A stretch of 64,000 nucleotides of DNA from JAPXSY01 sp034003585 (GCA_034003585.1 JAVEYH010000002.1:37081-101080); one strand, 5' to 3'; positions 35,186 to 44,953 are shown, counted from the first letter of the stretch. Translations and numbers: made by a program. Notes: generated from the letters alone by a model not told the origin.

Positions 35186-36363
35186 AAACGCTTGCGAAAC
35201 TCCTCCTCTCTCTCGTTGTCGCCGCCGCCATCGCCGCGGGCGCGCGCCTGGCCTACCGGGCCGCGGAACGCAAGGCCCACCCGCCCGCCCGCGAAAAAGG
35301 GCGGCAGGCGCTGCCCGTGCGGGTCGCGGAGGTCCGCACCGGAAATGTGACCAACGCCATCCGCCTGACCGGCTCGCTGGAGGCCACGCGGATCGTGGAT
35401 GTGATGCCGAAGATCGCGGGCCGCCTGGAGCGCCTCGCGCTGGAGGACGGCACGCCGGTGCTCGAAGGGCTCGCCGTCTCCAACCGCCAGATCCTCGCCG
35501 TCATCGATCACCGTGACATCCTCGCCCAGATGACGCAGGCCCAAGCCGCGGTCGCAAGCGCGCGCGCCGCCGTGGCCACCGCCAAAGTGGTGCTCAAAGA
35601 CCGCGAACGCGAACGCAAGCGCATGGAGAAACTGTTCGCCGAAGGCTCAACCACGGAACAGCAGCGCGATCTCGCCATGACGGCTTCCGAACAGGCGGTC
35701 ACCGGGCTCGCCCAGGCCGAGGCCCATCTCACGCACGCGCAGACGGCGGTCGGCGTGCTGGACGTGACGCTCAGCGAAGCTTTCATCCGCGCGCCGATGG
35801 ACGGCGTGATCAGCGCCAAATTCGTCGATGCCGGCGCGATGGTCAACGCCTCGACCCGTATCGTCCAGGTCATCCCCCTGTACGAACTGAAGTTCCTGAT
35901 CGCGATTCCGGGCCCCTACCTGCACCTCCTCACCACCGGCCAAACCGTGGTCAGCGTGCGCTCCGATGCGGTTCCCGGCCGCGTGTTTCTGGGACGGATC
36001 GCCCGCATCCACCCGGCCGTGGATCCGATTACCCGCACCGCCACGGTGGAAGTGCGCCTCGCCAACGAACGCGGCGCCTCCGGCGAATGGCTGCTGCGGC
36101 CCGGCCTCTATGCCGAGGGCCAGATCATTTTGGAGGTCCGGCGCGATGTCGTCACGCTGCCGGCCGACGTGGCCCTGCGGCGCGGCACGCGGTTTCTCGC
36201 TTTCGTGGTCCAAAACGGCCAGGCCGCGACACGCGACCTGACGGTCGGCGCGCGCGACGGCAATGTGCTGGAGATTCTTCAAGGCCTCGCGGCCGGCGAA
36301 CAGGTGGTCATCATGGGCCAGCACCGCCTGACCGACAAAATCGCCGTGCGCGTAACGGAGTGA
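35182..36363 (+). CDS. HlyD/MFP-type periplasmic adaptor of an RND pump
   Basis: This 393-residue membrane-fusion protein has an N-terminal TM anchor (LAKLLLSLVVAAAIAAGARLA), a lipoyl half-motif (IRLTGSLEATRIVDVMPKIAG), a helical hairpin (QAAVASARAAVATAKVVLKD ... LAQAEAHLTHAQTAV), the second lipoyl half (AFIRAPMDGVISAKFVDAGA) and beta-barrel and membrane-proximal domains. It links the inner-membrane RND pump to the TolC-like duct. The start codon overlaps the preceding gene. Confidence 0.93.
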   Translation: MKTLAKLLLSLVVAAAIAAGARLAYRAAERKAHPPAREKGRQALPVRVAEVRTGNVTNAIRLTGSLEATRIVDVMPKIAGRLERLALEDGTPVLEGLAVSNRQILAVIDHRDILAQMTQAQAAVASARAAVATAKVVLKDRERERKRMEKLFAEGSTTEQQRDLAMTASEQAVTGLAQAEAHLTHAQTAVGVLDVTLSEAFIRAPMDGVISAKFVDAGAMVNASTRIVQVIPLYELKFLIAIPGPYLHLLTTGQTVVSVRSDAVPGRVFLGRIARIHPAVDPITRTATVEVRLANERGASGEWLLRPGLYAEGQIILEVRRDVVTLPADVALRRGTRFLAFVVQNGQAATRDLTVGARDGNVLEILQGLAAGEQVVIMGQHRLTDKIAVRVTE

Positions 36364-36459
36364 GCCGAATGACCCCCACCACGAATACGGAAACAGGACA
36401 CGGCCCGTATCCGCCGGCACGGCACGGGTCCAAGATCCCACGGGAGGAGCGTCAGCGGC

Positions 36460-39400
36460 ATGCGGTTGCCTGAACTCGGAGTCAAACGGCCGGTCTTCAC
36501 GCTGATGGTGTTCATCGCCATCCTCGTGCTGGGGTTGGTTTCGCTGTCGCGCCTGCCCATCGACCTCTTTCCCGAAATTGAAACCCCGTCGGTGACGGTC
36601 ATCACGCAGTGGCCGGGCGCGAGCGTTGAGGATGTCGAAGGCCGCGTCACGCGGGTCATCGAGAATCAGCTCAGCATCGTCAACAACCTCGATGAGGTGA
36701 CCAGCCGCACCCGCGAGGGCGTCTCCGCCATCACCTGCATGTTCGAGTGGGGCACGGATCTGGAAGAGGCCGCGAATGACATCCGCGACCGAGTCAGTAT
36801 CGCGCGGCGGTTCCTGCCGGACGATATCGAGGAGCCGATCATTTACAAGTTCAACAGCTCCGCGATGCCGGTGCTGGTGTTCGCCGCCACGGCCAAGGAG
36901 TCGTGGGAGCGGCTGTTCGACATTGTCGAGGATGATTTGGGCGACGCGCTCAAGCGCCTGCCCGGCGTGGGCGCGGTCAACGTGTATGGCGGCCTCCATA
37001 GGCAGATCAACATCGACATCGACCCCATGAAGCTCGCGGGTTATAACCTGACGCTGGCCGAGATCGAGCAGACCATCGCCCGCGAGAATCTGACGCTGCC
37101 GGCGGGCAGCATCAAAAACGGCGTAATCGAATATACGGTCCGCGTTCCGGGCGAGTTCGAGGATCCGGAGGAGGCGCGGGACATCGTGGTCAAGCGCAAC
37201 GCGTCGGGCGGCGCGATCTATCTGCGGGATGTCGCCGAGGTCTACGACGGCTTCGAGGAACCCACACGCCTCTCGGGCGCGAACGGCGAGCCGAGCGTCA
37301 TTTTCGTGGTGCAGAAACGCTCCGGCGCCAACACCCTCAAGGTCTGCGAATCCGTGCTCCGGGCCGTCGACGGGTACGCGCGCTTCCTGCCGCAGGACAT
37401 CCGCATCGTCAATGTGATGAACGCCAGCGATTTCATCCGCCAGTCCCTGCGCAATGTGACCGGGACGCTGCTGTGGGGCGGTCTGTTCGTCACCCTCACG
37501 ACCTTTGTGTTTCTGCGCACGCTCCGCGCGTCGCTGGTGATCGTCCTGACCATCCCGTTCTCGCTGATCATCGCGTTCTTTTTCATGTTCGTCCGGGGCT
37601 GGACCCTCAACATCATCTCGCTCTCCTCGCTCTCGGTGGCGATCGGCATGGTGGTGGACAACGCCGTGGTCGTGCTCGAAAACATCGACAGCTACACCCG
37701 GCGCGGCGTCAAACTCCGCGAAGCCGCGATGTACGCCACCGGCGAGGTCGGCCTCGCGCTCTCCGCCAGCACGCTGACGACCGTCGCGGTTTTCGTCCCG
37801 CTGATTTTCGTCACGGGCATGTCCGGCATCTTTTTCGGCCAGTTGGGCGGCATCATCACCACCACGCTGATGGCCAGCCTGTTCTGCTCCCTGATGCTCA
37901 CGCCGATGCTCGCCTCCTTTTTGCTCAAGGCGGATCGCGACGCGATCGGCGGCGGCCGGCCGGGCCGCGCGCTGTACCGTCTCAGCGAGACGGCGTTCCG
38001 GACGGTCGAGGAGGCCTACGCCCGCCTGCTCGGCTGGGCGCTGCGCTGGCGCGGCCCGGTCTGTGCGGTGGCCTTCGCGGTGTTCTGCTTCTCCCTCGCG
38101 CTCTACCCGCTGATCGGCTCGGAGTTCTCCCCGGACACCGACTCCGGTGACCTGACCGTCAATTTCGAGCTCGGGCTGGGGACGCGCGTCGAGGAGACCG
38201 CGCGCCTCTGCGAGGAGGCGCGCCAACTCGGCGTCAGCCTGATCGGGGCCGGCCATGTGGTCAATTCCCGCTGGCGCTGCGGCGACTCCAAGTTCGGCTC
38301 GAACCGGCAGGGATCGCACATCGGGCGGGTGGAGTTCAAGCTGACCCCCATGGACCGCCGCCCCTTCAGCGCGCGCGACGCGGGACGCCGTCTGCTCGAC
38401 GCCCTGCGCGCCCGGCCGGAGTTCGTCAAAACCAGTATGAGCACGGTCAACCGCCAGATGGGGCGTTTCAGCGGCAGCGGCCAGCCCATCGTGATCGAGA
38501 TCCTCGGTTATGACCTCACCCAGACGCGACGCGTGGCGGAGGAGATCAAGGCACTCTGCGACCGCACCCCCGGCGCGCGCGACGCGAGCGTCAGCATGGA
38601 CGACGGCAAACCCGAGCTGCTGGTCAAGGTAAACCGTTTGAAGGTCTCCACCCTCGGCCTGAACGTCTCGGATGTGGTGGAGACGATCCGCACGCTCTTC
38701 TACGGCAAGGAGGCGTCCGACTTCCGCGAGGGGGAGAACGAGTATTGGCTTTTCCTGCGCCTGAAGGAGTCGCGCCGCCGCGAGTTGGCGGACATCCTCG
38801 ATTCCGAAATCGTGCTCCCCAACGGCCGCCGCGTGCGCGTGGATGCCATCGCCGATGTGGTCCAGGATCTCGGCCCTCTCGACATCGAACGCAAGGATCA
38901 GGAACGGATGGTGAAGGTGGAGGTCGACTATTACGGCCGCTCGATCGGCGAGGTGGTCGCCAGCATCCAGGAGGGGATCGCCAAAGAGATCGTGCTGCCG
39001 GAGGCGACGCAGATCACATACGGCGGCATGGTTAAGGAACAATCCGAGGCGTTTGCCGACCTGATCGGCCTGACGGTCCTGGGCCTCGTGCTGGTCTACA
39101 TGGTGATGGCCGCGCAGTTCGAGTCGCTGCTCCACCCCTTCGTGATTTTCCTCGCGCTGCCCTTCGCCTTCTCCGGGGTCCTCTTCAGCCTGTACGGCTT
39201 CGGCATGACGTTCAACATGTTCAGTTTCATCGGCATCATCCTGCTGGTGGGCACGGGGGTCAACAACGGCATTGTGCTCGTGGACCGCATCAACACGCTG
39301 CGCGCGCGCGGCGAAACGCTGGCGGACGCGATCCGCCACAGCGGCCGCCAGCGGCTGCGGCCCGTTCTGATTACCACCCTCACCACCATTTTTGGTATGC

Positions 39401-39627
39401 TTCCTCTCGCCCTGGCGGGAGGGGAGGGCTCGGAAACCTGGAAACCCATGGGCGTGACGGTGATCGGAGGCCTCTCCTTCTCCACAATCGTCACCCTGCT
39501 GCTCGTCCCGGTTCTCTACAGTCTCTTTAACCGCGACACGCGAAACCCGCAACCCCAAGAAAGGACCACAGATGAAAAACCTCATCCAGACGGCTCTGGC
39601 CGCCCTGCTTCTCACTCCAACCGTTGA
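36460..39627 (+). CDS. AcrB/HAE1-type RND efflux pump
   Basis: This 1055-residue inner-membrane pump starts MRLPELGVKRPVFTLMVFIA and has 12 TM helices with two large periplasmic loops. TM4 carries the proton-relay acids in GMVVDNAVVVLENIDSY; the second half has the matching GTGVNNGIVLVDRIN, where Asn residues replace acids as usual. It exports drugs, detergents or metabolites with the adaptor and duct encoded just upstream. GGGAGGAG lies before the ATG. The reading frame runs 56 nt into the thuA-like gene, so the last about 18 residues (from PQPQERTTDEK) are read from DNA that also encodes the ThuA signal peptide. Confidence 0.94.
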   Translation: MRLPELGVKRPVFTLMVFIAILVLGLVSLSRLPIDLFPEIETPSVTVITQWPGASVEDVEGRVTRVIENQLSIVNNLDEVTSRTREGVSAITCMFEWGTDLEEAANDIRDRVSIARRFLPDDIEEPIIYKFNSSAMPVLVFAATAKESWERLFDIVEDDLGDALKRLPGVGAVNVYGGLHRQINIDIDPMKLAGYNLTLAEIEQTIARENLTLPAGSIKNGVIEYTVRVPGEFEDPEEARDIVVKRNASGGAIYLRDVAEVYDGFEEPTRLSGANGEPSVIFVVQKRSGANTLKVCESVLRAVDGYARFLPQDIRIVNVMNASDFIRQSLRNVTGTLLWGGLFVTLTTFVFLRTLRASLVIVLTIPFSLIIAFFFMFVRGWTLNIISLSSLSVAIGMVVDNAVVVLENIDSYTRRGVKLREAAMYATGEVGLALSASTLTTVAVFVPLIFVTGMSGIFFGQLGGIITTTLMASLFCSLMLTPMLASFLLKADRDAIGGGRPGRALYRLSETAFRTVEEAYARLLGWALRWRGPVCAVAFAVFCFSLALYPLIGSEFSPDTDSGDLTVNFELGLGTRVEETARLCEEARQLGVSLIGAGHVVNSRWRCGDSKFGSNRQGSHIGRVEFKLTPMDRRPFSARDAGRRLLDALRARPEFVKTSMSTVNRQMGRFSGSGQPIVIEILGYDLTQTRRVAEEIKALCDRTPGARDASVSMDDGKPELLVKVNRLKVSTLGLNVSDVVETIRTLFYGKEASDFREGENEYWLFLRLKESRRRELADILDSEIVLPNGRRVRVDAIADVVQDLGPLDIERKDQERMVKVEVDYYGRSIGEVVASIQEGIAKEIVLPEATQITYGGMVKEQSEAFADLIGLTVLGLVLVYMVMAAQFESLLHPFVIFLALPFAFSGVLFSLYGFGMTFNMFSFIGIILLVGTGVNNGIVLVDRINTLRARGETLADAIRHSGRQRLRPVLITTLTTIFGMLPLALAGGEGSETWKPMGVTVIGGLSFSTIVTLLLVPVLYSLFNRDTRNPQPQERTTDEKPHPDGSGRPASHSNR

Positions 39628-40453
39628 GGCCCAGATCCTCAAACCGGTCCCGCCGGCTGACGTGCAAATCCTCCGTGAGGCGATCGGCACCCGCATGACG
39701 GCGCAACCGTCCAAACCGCGCACGGTGCTCGTGTTCTGGCGGTGCGAGGGCTACACCCACACCGAAGCCATCGAGTACGGCAACCAGGCGTTCGAGATCG
39801 CCGCGCAGCAGACGCAGGCCTTCCGCGTCGAGTTCAGCAGCGACTACCGCGCGCTGACCGACACCAACAAACTGCTGCGCTATGACGCGGTCGTGCTGAA
39901 CAACACCACGCACCTGAAAGCCAAGGACCATCCCGCGCTCGTGCCGAATCTGACCGCGTTCGTCAAGAGCGGACGCGGCCTGTGCGTGATCCATGCCGGC
40001 GCCGACAACTTCTACGACAGCCCGGAGGCCGCCGAAATGGTGGGCGGGCTCTTCGACGGGCACCCCTGGGGCGGTGGCGGCACCTGGGCGTTCAAACTGG
40101 ACGAGCCCGGCCACCCGCTCAACCGCGCCTTCGGCGGTCAGGGGTTCAAAGCCGGCGACGAGATCTACCAGCAGAAATCCCCGCCTTACGACCGTTCCAA
40201 ACTGCGCGTCCTGGTGTCACTCGACCTGGCGGACGCGAAAACCGCCGCGGCCAAGAACCAGAAGCGCGCGGACAAAGACTTCGCGGTGAGCTGGGTACGG
40301 CCGTACGGCGCGGGCCGCGTCTTTTACACCTCGTTCGCGCATGACCGCCGCGCGTACCTCAACAAGGCCACCCTTGGGCATATCCTGGACGGCCTGCAGT
40401 ACACCCTGGGCGACCTCAAGGCGGATGACGCGGCAAACACAAAAACGAGGTGA
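39572..40453 (+). CDS. Secreted ThuA-domain protein
   Basis: This 293-residue protein has a signal peptide (MKNLIQTALAALLLTPTVEA) and a ThuA (trehalose-utilisation) domain with a glutamine-amidotransferase-like fold: TVLVFWRCEGYTHTEAIEYG, YDAVVLNNTTHLKA, GRGLCVIHAGADNFYDSPEA and GRVFYTSFAHDRRAYLN. Such proteins are frequent in glycan-degrading PVC bacteria and Bacteroidota; the reaction is generally undefined. AAAGGA lies upstream. It overlaps the RND pump gene and is followed after 1 nt by the DUF6807 gene, with which it probably acts. Confidence 0.88.
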   Translation: MKNLIQTALAALLLTPTVEAQILKPVPPADVQILREAIGTRMTAQPSKPRTVLVFWRCEGYTHTEAIEYGNQAFEIAAQQTQAFRVEFSSDYRALTDTNKLLRYDAVVLNNTTHLKAKDHPALVPNLTAFVKSGRGLCVIHAGADNFYDSPEAAEMVGGLFDGHPWGGGGTWAFKLDEPGHPLNRAFGGQGFKAGDEIYQQKSPPYDRSKLRVLVSLDLADAKTAAAKNQKRADKDFAVSWVRPYGAGRVFYTSFAHDRRAYLNKATLGHILDGLQYTLGDLKADDAANTKTR

Positions 40454-40454
40454 T

Positions 40455-41480
40455 ATGAAAAACGGGGTCGTTCGCTCCAGACAATCCTGCGGACACCGCG
40501 CGGGCCGGATGGCGGCAGCCGCCTGTTGTCTGCTCCTGGCAATCGGACGCACGTCATCCGCCCGCGCGCAGACCGGTTTCGCGTTCCGGGAAGAGCCCGG
40601 ACGGCATGTGGACGTGCTGCTGGACGGCAGGCCGGTTGTGCGGTACAGCATCGCGCACGTTCCGCCGTCCGACCCGAAGAGTCTGACCGCGACCAACAAG
40701 CCGTTCCTGCATCTGTTCGACCCCCAGGGCAAGGCGCTGATCACGAACAGCGGCAACGGCGGCGAGCACCCGCACCACCGCGGCATCATGATCGGCTGGA
40801 CGAAAACCGGCTGGAACGGCAAACTCTATAACTTCTGGGGCATGTACAACAACGCGCAGATCCACCGGAGCTTTTCTGTCCGGGAAGCGGACCGCGGGCA
40901 TGCGGTGCTCACATCGCAGATCGACTGGATCACCCACGGGGGCGAAACGATCCTCCGCGAGGCGCGCACGTTCACCTTGCGCCGCGCGGAGGCGCCGGCC
41001 TACGCGCAGGTCGATGTCGACTCGACCCTCACCGCCTGCATCAGCGACGTGAGCCTGGACGGCGATCCCGAACACGCGGGCGTGCAGTTCCGTGCGGCCG
41101 ACGCGACCGGGCGCGCCGAAACCCGGTTCGCCTATCCCGGCGCGGACACGGATCCGCGGAAGGCCCTGGACCCGCCGTGGGTCGCGGCCCAATTCACACT
41201 GGGCGGACGCGTGTACGGCGTGATGCAGAGGAACCATCCCGGAAACCCCCGGGGGGCGCGGATCTCGGCCTACCGCAACTACTGCCGTTTCGGCTATTTC
41301 CCCGCACCTGTCACCCTGAAGCCCGCGCACCCGTTCACGCTCCGCTACCGGTTTCTGGCTTTCGCGGACGGGTTGCCGCAGGCAGAGTCCCTCTGGCAGA
41401 CAGGCACGACCTACACCGGACTCGATGCCGCCGCCCCGCCGATCACCGTGCGCCCCGCCGAACAGCCCGCGCGAAAATAG
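40455..41480 (+). CDS. Secreted DUF6807 (PmoA-like) protein
   Basis: This 341-residue protein has a signal peptide (MAAAACCLLLAIGRTSSARAQ). The body matches the DUF6807/PmoA-like family: HVDVLLDGRPVVRYSIAHVP, FLHLFDPQGKALIT, GGEHPHHRGIMIGWTKTGWN and a long beta-rich region with DPPWVAAQF and RISAYRNYCRFGYFPA. The HPHHRG motif is characteristic. Despite the PmoA label there is no membrane or copper-site resemblance to methane monooxygenase; members occur in sugar-utilisation loci with ThuA and Gfo/Idh proteins. GAGG precedes the ATG. Confidence 0.85.
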   Translation: MKNGVVRSRQSCGHRAGRMAAAACCLLLAIGRTSSARAQTGFAFREEPGRHVDVLLDGRPVVRYSIAHVPPSDPKSLTATNKPFLHLFDPQGKALITNSGNGGEHPHHRGIMIGWTKTGWNGKLYNFWGMYNNAQIHRSFSVREADRGHAVLTSQIDWITHGGETILREARTFTLRRAEAPAYAQVDVDSTLTACISDVSLDGDPEHAGVQFRAADATGRAETRFAYPGADTDPRKALDPPWVAAQFTLGGRVYGVMQRNHPGNPRGARISAYRNYCRFGYFPAPVTLKPAHPFTLRYRFLAFADGLPQAESLWQTGTTYTGLDAAAPPITVRPAEQPARK

Positions 41481-41539
41481 GACGTTTTTTCCGGAAACCG
41501 CCACAAGGCACAAAATACAGATAAAACGCTGAGGGCGAT

Positions 41540-42847
41540 CTTTGGGACAGCGGCCGGGTCGTGTCGGATCAGTCGCTGAATGTGGTCTATCGGGGCGCGG
41601 CGCTGAAAACGTCGCAACACTGCCACTGGAAGGTCAGGGCATGGGACAATCAGAGCGGGCAGCCTTCGGCGTGGAGTCTGCCGGCCTGTTGGGTGATGGG
41701 GGTGGCGCGGCCTGAGGACTGGCAGGCGCGCTGGAGTTCAAAAGCGGTCTGACGGTCGTGACCGATGCCGGATGGCAGGCGGCGGCAACGGTGACGGACG
41801 GATGGAACGGCCGGCAGGACGGCGCGGCGAGAACACGCTCAAGGTGCTGCTGGGCCACGGTTGGTACGACGTGCGCAGTGTGGCGGTGTGGAATTTCGAC
41901 AACGCGCCGTGGCGCGATTTCCCGCGCATGATCGCGCAACTGGAGTTGGTTTATACGGACGGCACGCGTGAGACGGTGGTGTCGGACGGCTGGTTCCAAA
42001 CCGACCGTTTCGTCTGCGACGGCAGCCGGGACCCGGGTTACGAGCCGCGTTTCACCTACAACGGGTTCCAGTGCGTGGAAATCCACGGCCTCGCGAAGGC
42101 ACCCACGGCGGAGACCATTGCAGCCTGTGTGATCCACACCGACTTCCGCGAAGCCGGCTCGTTCACCTGCGGACAGCCCCTGCTGAACAAGCTGCAGGAC
42201 GCCGCACTCTGGGCGTACCGCGGCAATTTCGTCAACGGGTATCCGACAGACTGCCCGCACCGGGAAAAGAACGGTTGGACCGGCGACGCGATGCTGGCCT
42301 CGGAGTTGGCGATGTACAACTTCCACAATACGGCCGCATATAACAAATGGGTTGGCGACATCCTGGACGAGCAGGGTGCGGACGGGAATTTCGCGGCGAT
42401 CATTCCGACCAGCGGATGGGGATACGCCTGGGGCAACGGGCCGGCGTGGGACAGTGCGCTGGTGGTGATCCCCTGGATGCTTTATGTTGACCAGGGAGAC
42501 CTGCGCGTGTTGGAGACCGCCTATCCGGCAATGGCCCGATATGTGGATTACATGACCTCGCGCAAGACCGCCGAAGGGCTGCTCACGCACGGGTTGGGTG
42601 ACTGGATCCCGGTCAAAAGCAAGACTCCGGTGGAGGTGACATCGACCGGTTATTACTACCTGGACGCGCAAATTGTAAGGAAGTGGCGTTCAAGCGGTTC
42701 CTCATAAAGCCCGATCCGGTTGCGGGGGTGGTGGCGGACGTTGCGCCGCTGGCGCCGGCAGGGACGCGCATGGCGTTCCAGGTCGGATCGGGCCGGTACT
42801 TTTTCGCGGCGCCGGTGAAAGAGGAAGCGCGGATGCGGCATCCGTAA
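41540..42847 (+). pseudogene. Decayed GH78 alpha-L-rhamnosidase
   Basis: At least three fragments in two frames match GH78 rhamnosidases in order. WDSGRVVSDQSLNVVYRGAA ... CHWKVRAWD (about 41543-41752) is the N-terminal domain and lacks a start and signal peptide. ENTLKVLLGHGWYDVRSVAV onward to TSTGYYYLDAQIV (about 41829-42678) includes YPTDCPHREKNGWTGDAM of the catalytic barrel. FKRFLIKPDPVAGVVADVAP ... MRHP (42689-42847) is the C-terminal domain. Most of the (alpha/alpha)6 barrel is deleted between the last two. The middle open frame (41772-42707) looks intact but starts inside the gene, so an active enzyme is unlikely. Confidence 0.85.
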
Positions 42848-42907
42848 AAGCCGTACCGAAGCGTTCCCCTCCCTTTCGTCTCCAATACGGATCTCGGCTT
42901 TTTGCGC

Positions 42908-42937
42908 TCGAAAGGTGTCCGGCTCCTGCGCTACACT
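42908..42937 (+). promoter_or_regulatory. Putative leaderless promoter of htrA
   Basis: TCGAAA (42908-42913), an 18-nt spacer and TACACT (42932-42937) end 6 nt before ATG 42944. The CTACACTACGGGCATG block is nearly the same as CTACGCTACCGGCATG before purN. Confidence 0.45.
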
Positions 42938-42943
42938 ACGGGC

Positions 42944-44077
42944 ATGAATCCGATGCGTTCACCCTTTCTCACCCTTGTGCTGCTCGCCATGCTCGCGTTT
43001 CTGGCGCTGCAGTTCCGGGAGGCGCGCCGGCGCGACGCGCCCACGGCACCCCCCGCGGCGGTTCCGGTGCCCGCGTCCAAAAGACCGCAGGCGCCGGAGG
43101 CGGAGCGGCCCTGCCCCGGATCCGACGCCATCGCGGTTTACAAACGCGTCTCACCCTCGGTGGTCGCCGTGGCCAACCACGCGCTGATCCGGCGCGGCTT
43201 TTTCGGGTTTCAACTCTACGAGGTGCCGCAGGGCGCGGGCTCCGGTTTCGTGTGGGACAGGAAGGGCCATATCGTCAGCAACTACCATGTGGTGCATCAG
43301 GCCAGCACGCTGACCGTCACTTTCCCCGACGGATCGCGGTACGACGCCGTCCTGGTCGGCATCGCGCCGGATTATGATCTGGCAGTGCTGAAGATCAGCG
43401 CACCCCCCGAAAAACTCGTGCCCGTCACGGTTGCCGCCTCGCGCGCGCTGCAGGTCGGGCAGCAGGTCTACGCGATCGGCAATCCGTTCGGCCTCGACAC
43501 CACCCTCTCGGCCGGTTTGGTCAGCGCGCTCGGCCGCACCATCACCTCCATGACCGACCGCAAGATCTACGATGTCATCCAGACTGACACCGCGATCAAC
43601 CCCGGCAATTCCGGCGGACCCCTGCTCTCCTCGTCCGGCAGGCTGGTGGGGGTCAACACCGCGATCCTCAGCCCGAGCGGCGCCTACGCCGGCATCGGCT
43701 TCGCAGTCCCCTCGGACACCGTTTCCCGCGTGGTGCCGCAGCTCATTGAGAAGGGCCGGGTCACGCGCGCCGGGCTCGGCGTGGACCTGCTGCCCGATCA
43801 TGTGACCGCCCGCGCGGGCATCGCGGGCGTGGCCCTGTACGCAGTGGCGGAACGGACACCCGCCGCGCGCGCGGGTCTCGAAGGGATCGGCGTCAGCCGG
43901 CTCGGGGATCTGATTTTCGGCGATGTGATTCAGGCCGTGGACGGCATCCCGGTGGACACGATCGAAGCGCTGCAAGCCGTGCTCGACCCCCGACGGCCGG
44001 GCGAACAGGTCCGGCTGACCGTAACCCGCAACGGCAAACGGCGGGATGTGACCCTGGCGCTGATCGAAGAGGAGTGA
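42944..44077 (+). CDS. DegP/HtrA-type serine protease, membrane-anchored, one PDZ domain
   Basis: This 377-residue protein has an N-terminal TM anchor (FLTLVLLAMLAFLALQF), a Pro-rich linker, a trypsin-like domain with the complete triad His115 (SNYHVVHQ), Asp145 (YDLAVLK) and Ser223 (INPGNSGGPLL), and one C-terminal PDZ domain with VALYAVAERTPAARAGL and VIQAVDGIPV. It matches periplasmic quality-control proteases of the DegS/DegP class; a single PDZ and anchor is DegS-like. No Shine-Dalgarno is seen. It ends 2 nt from a convergent isomerase-like gene. The triad does not suggest loss of activity. Confidence 0.93.
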   Translation: MNPMRSPFLTLVLLAMLAFLALQFREARRRDAPTAPPAAVPVPASKRPQAPEAERPCPGSDAIAVYKRVSPSVVAVANHALIRRGFFGFQLYEVPQGAGSGFVWDRKGHIVSNYHVVHQASTLTVTFPDGSRYDAVLVGIAPDYDLAVLKISAPPEKLVPVTVAASRALQVGQQVYAIGNPFGLDTTLSAGLVSALGRTITSMTDRKIYDVIQTDTAINPGNSGGPLLSSSGRLVGVNTAILSPSGAYAGIGFAVPSDTVSRVVPQLIEKGRVTRAGLGVDLLPDHVTARAGIAGVALYAVAERTPAARAGLEGIGVSRLGDLIFGDVIQAVDGIPVDTIEALQAVLDPRRPGEQVRLTVTRNGKRRDVTLALIEEE

Positions 44078-44079
44078 CC

Positions 44080-44895
44080 TCAGTAGGCGGCCAGCCGGCG
44101 CACCGCGATGGCGATATCGCGGACTCGCTGCTCGCCCGCCTCGCGCTCGATGGCCACGGCGCCCTCGTATCCGACCTCCGCCAGCACGTTCAGGAACGCA
44201 AAGGCGTTGACCTGCCCCTCGCCCCACACGACCTCGCTCCCCCATGTGCCGGGCACGGCGGTGCGGACCGCATCTTTGATGTGAATATGCCGGATCCAGG
44301 GCGCGAGGCGCCGCAGCGCCGAAAGCGGCTCGTCCTTATTGTACAGGATGAGGTTGGCCGGGTCGAAATTCAAGAGCACGTTCGGATGGTTCAGTTTCTC
44401 CACGAAACGCTGGAGTTCCTCCGCCGTCTCCTGCCCGGTCTCCATCAGCAGCGTCACGCCCGCCTCGCCCGCCGCATCCCCGAGCGCGCGCACGCGGTCA
44501 TAGAACTTTTTCGCGTAGGCCGCATCGCTGTGGTCCAGAAAGCCCACGTGCATCATGATGTAGCGCGAACCGAGCGCGGCCGTGATCTTGGCCGCGCGCG
44601 CGAACGCCTCCCCGCTCGCGGGCCAGTGCGCGTCCGGCGCGATCCCGCCGGTCACCTTGATCGTGTCCAGCGTGGAGTAATCCTCATAGTCGAAATTCAT
44701 CATTCCGGCCGTCACGGTCCAGCCCTGCGCGCGCACGGCATCAAGATAGGCCTCGCCGTCCGGCGCCAGCGCCGGGGCGATCGCCAGGTTGATGTGCTCC
44801 AACCCCAGCGCGGTCATCACGGACCCGACCTCCTCCACGCTTTTTCTGAACGACCAACTGCAAACGGCCACCGGCCATGTTCCGCACTTCAGCAT
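44080..44895 (-). CDS. Sugar phosphate isomerase/epimerase-like TIM barrel
   Basis: This 271-residue protein belongs to the xylose-isomerase-like (AP endonuclease 2) superfamily. Features are GLEHINLAIAPAL, MMNFDYEDYSTLD, RYIMMHVGFLDHSD, VTLLMETGQETAEEL with the metal-ligand Glu, VLLNFDPANLILYN with Asp, HIHIKDAV with the His/Asp pair, and AIEREAGE at the end with the last Glu. It probably isomerises or epimerises a sugar or inositol derivative. GGAGGGAAG precedes the ATG. It is 58 nt after a Gfo/Idh/MocA oxidoreductase in the same direction, a common pairing in inositol or oxidised-sugar pathways. Confidence 0.87.
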   Translation of the reverse strand: MLKCGTWPVAVCSWSFRKSVEEVGSVMTALGLEHINLAIAPALAPDGEAYLDAVRAQGWTVTAGMMNFDYEDYSTLDTIKVTGGIAPDAHWPASGEAFARAAKITAALGSRYIMMHVGFLDHSDAAYAKKFYDRVRALGDAAGEAGVTLLMETGQETAEELQRFVEKLNHPNVLLNFDPANLILYNKDEPLSALRRLAPWIRHIHIKDAVRTAVPGTWGSEVVWGEGQVNAFAFLNVLAEVGYEGAVAIEREAGEQRVRDIAIAVRRLAAY

Positions 44896-44953
44896 GATCT
44901 TCCCTCCGCGGGTCCGGCGAACGGGCCCGGTGTTTTCGCTTCCCTTTTTCCGC

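Noticed and set aside
35647..39723. 1358-residue minus-strand frame opposite the RND pump
   Set aside because: The pump frame has a full AcrB signature; the opposite frame is His/Arg-rich with no domains.
40455..41480. Methane/ammonia monooxygenase subunit (PmoA label)
   Set aside because: The protein is soluble and exported, without membrane helices; the name in this family is a historical misnomer.
41772..42707. Intact-looking rhamnosidase gene
   Set aside because: It starts inside the GH78 N-terminal region and ends before the barrel is complete; adjacent matching fragments in another frame show a pseudogene.
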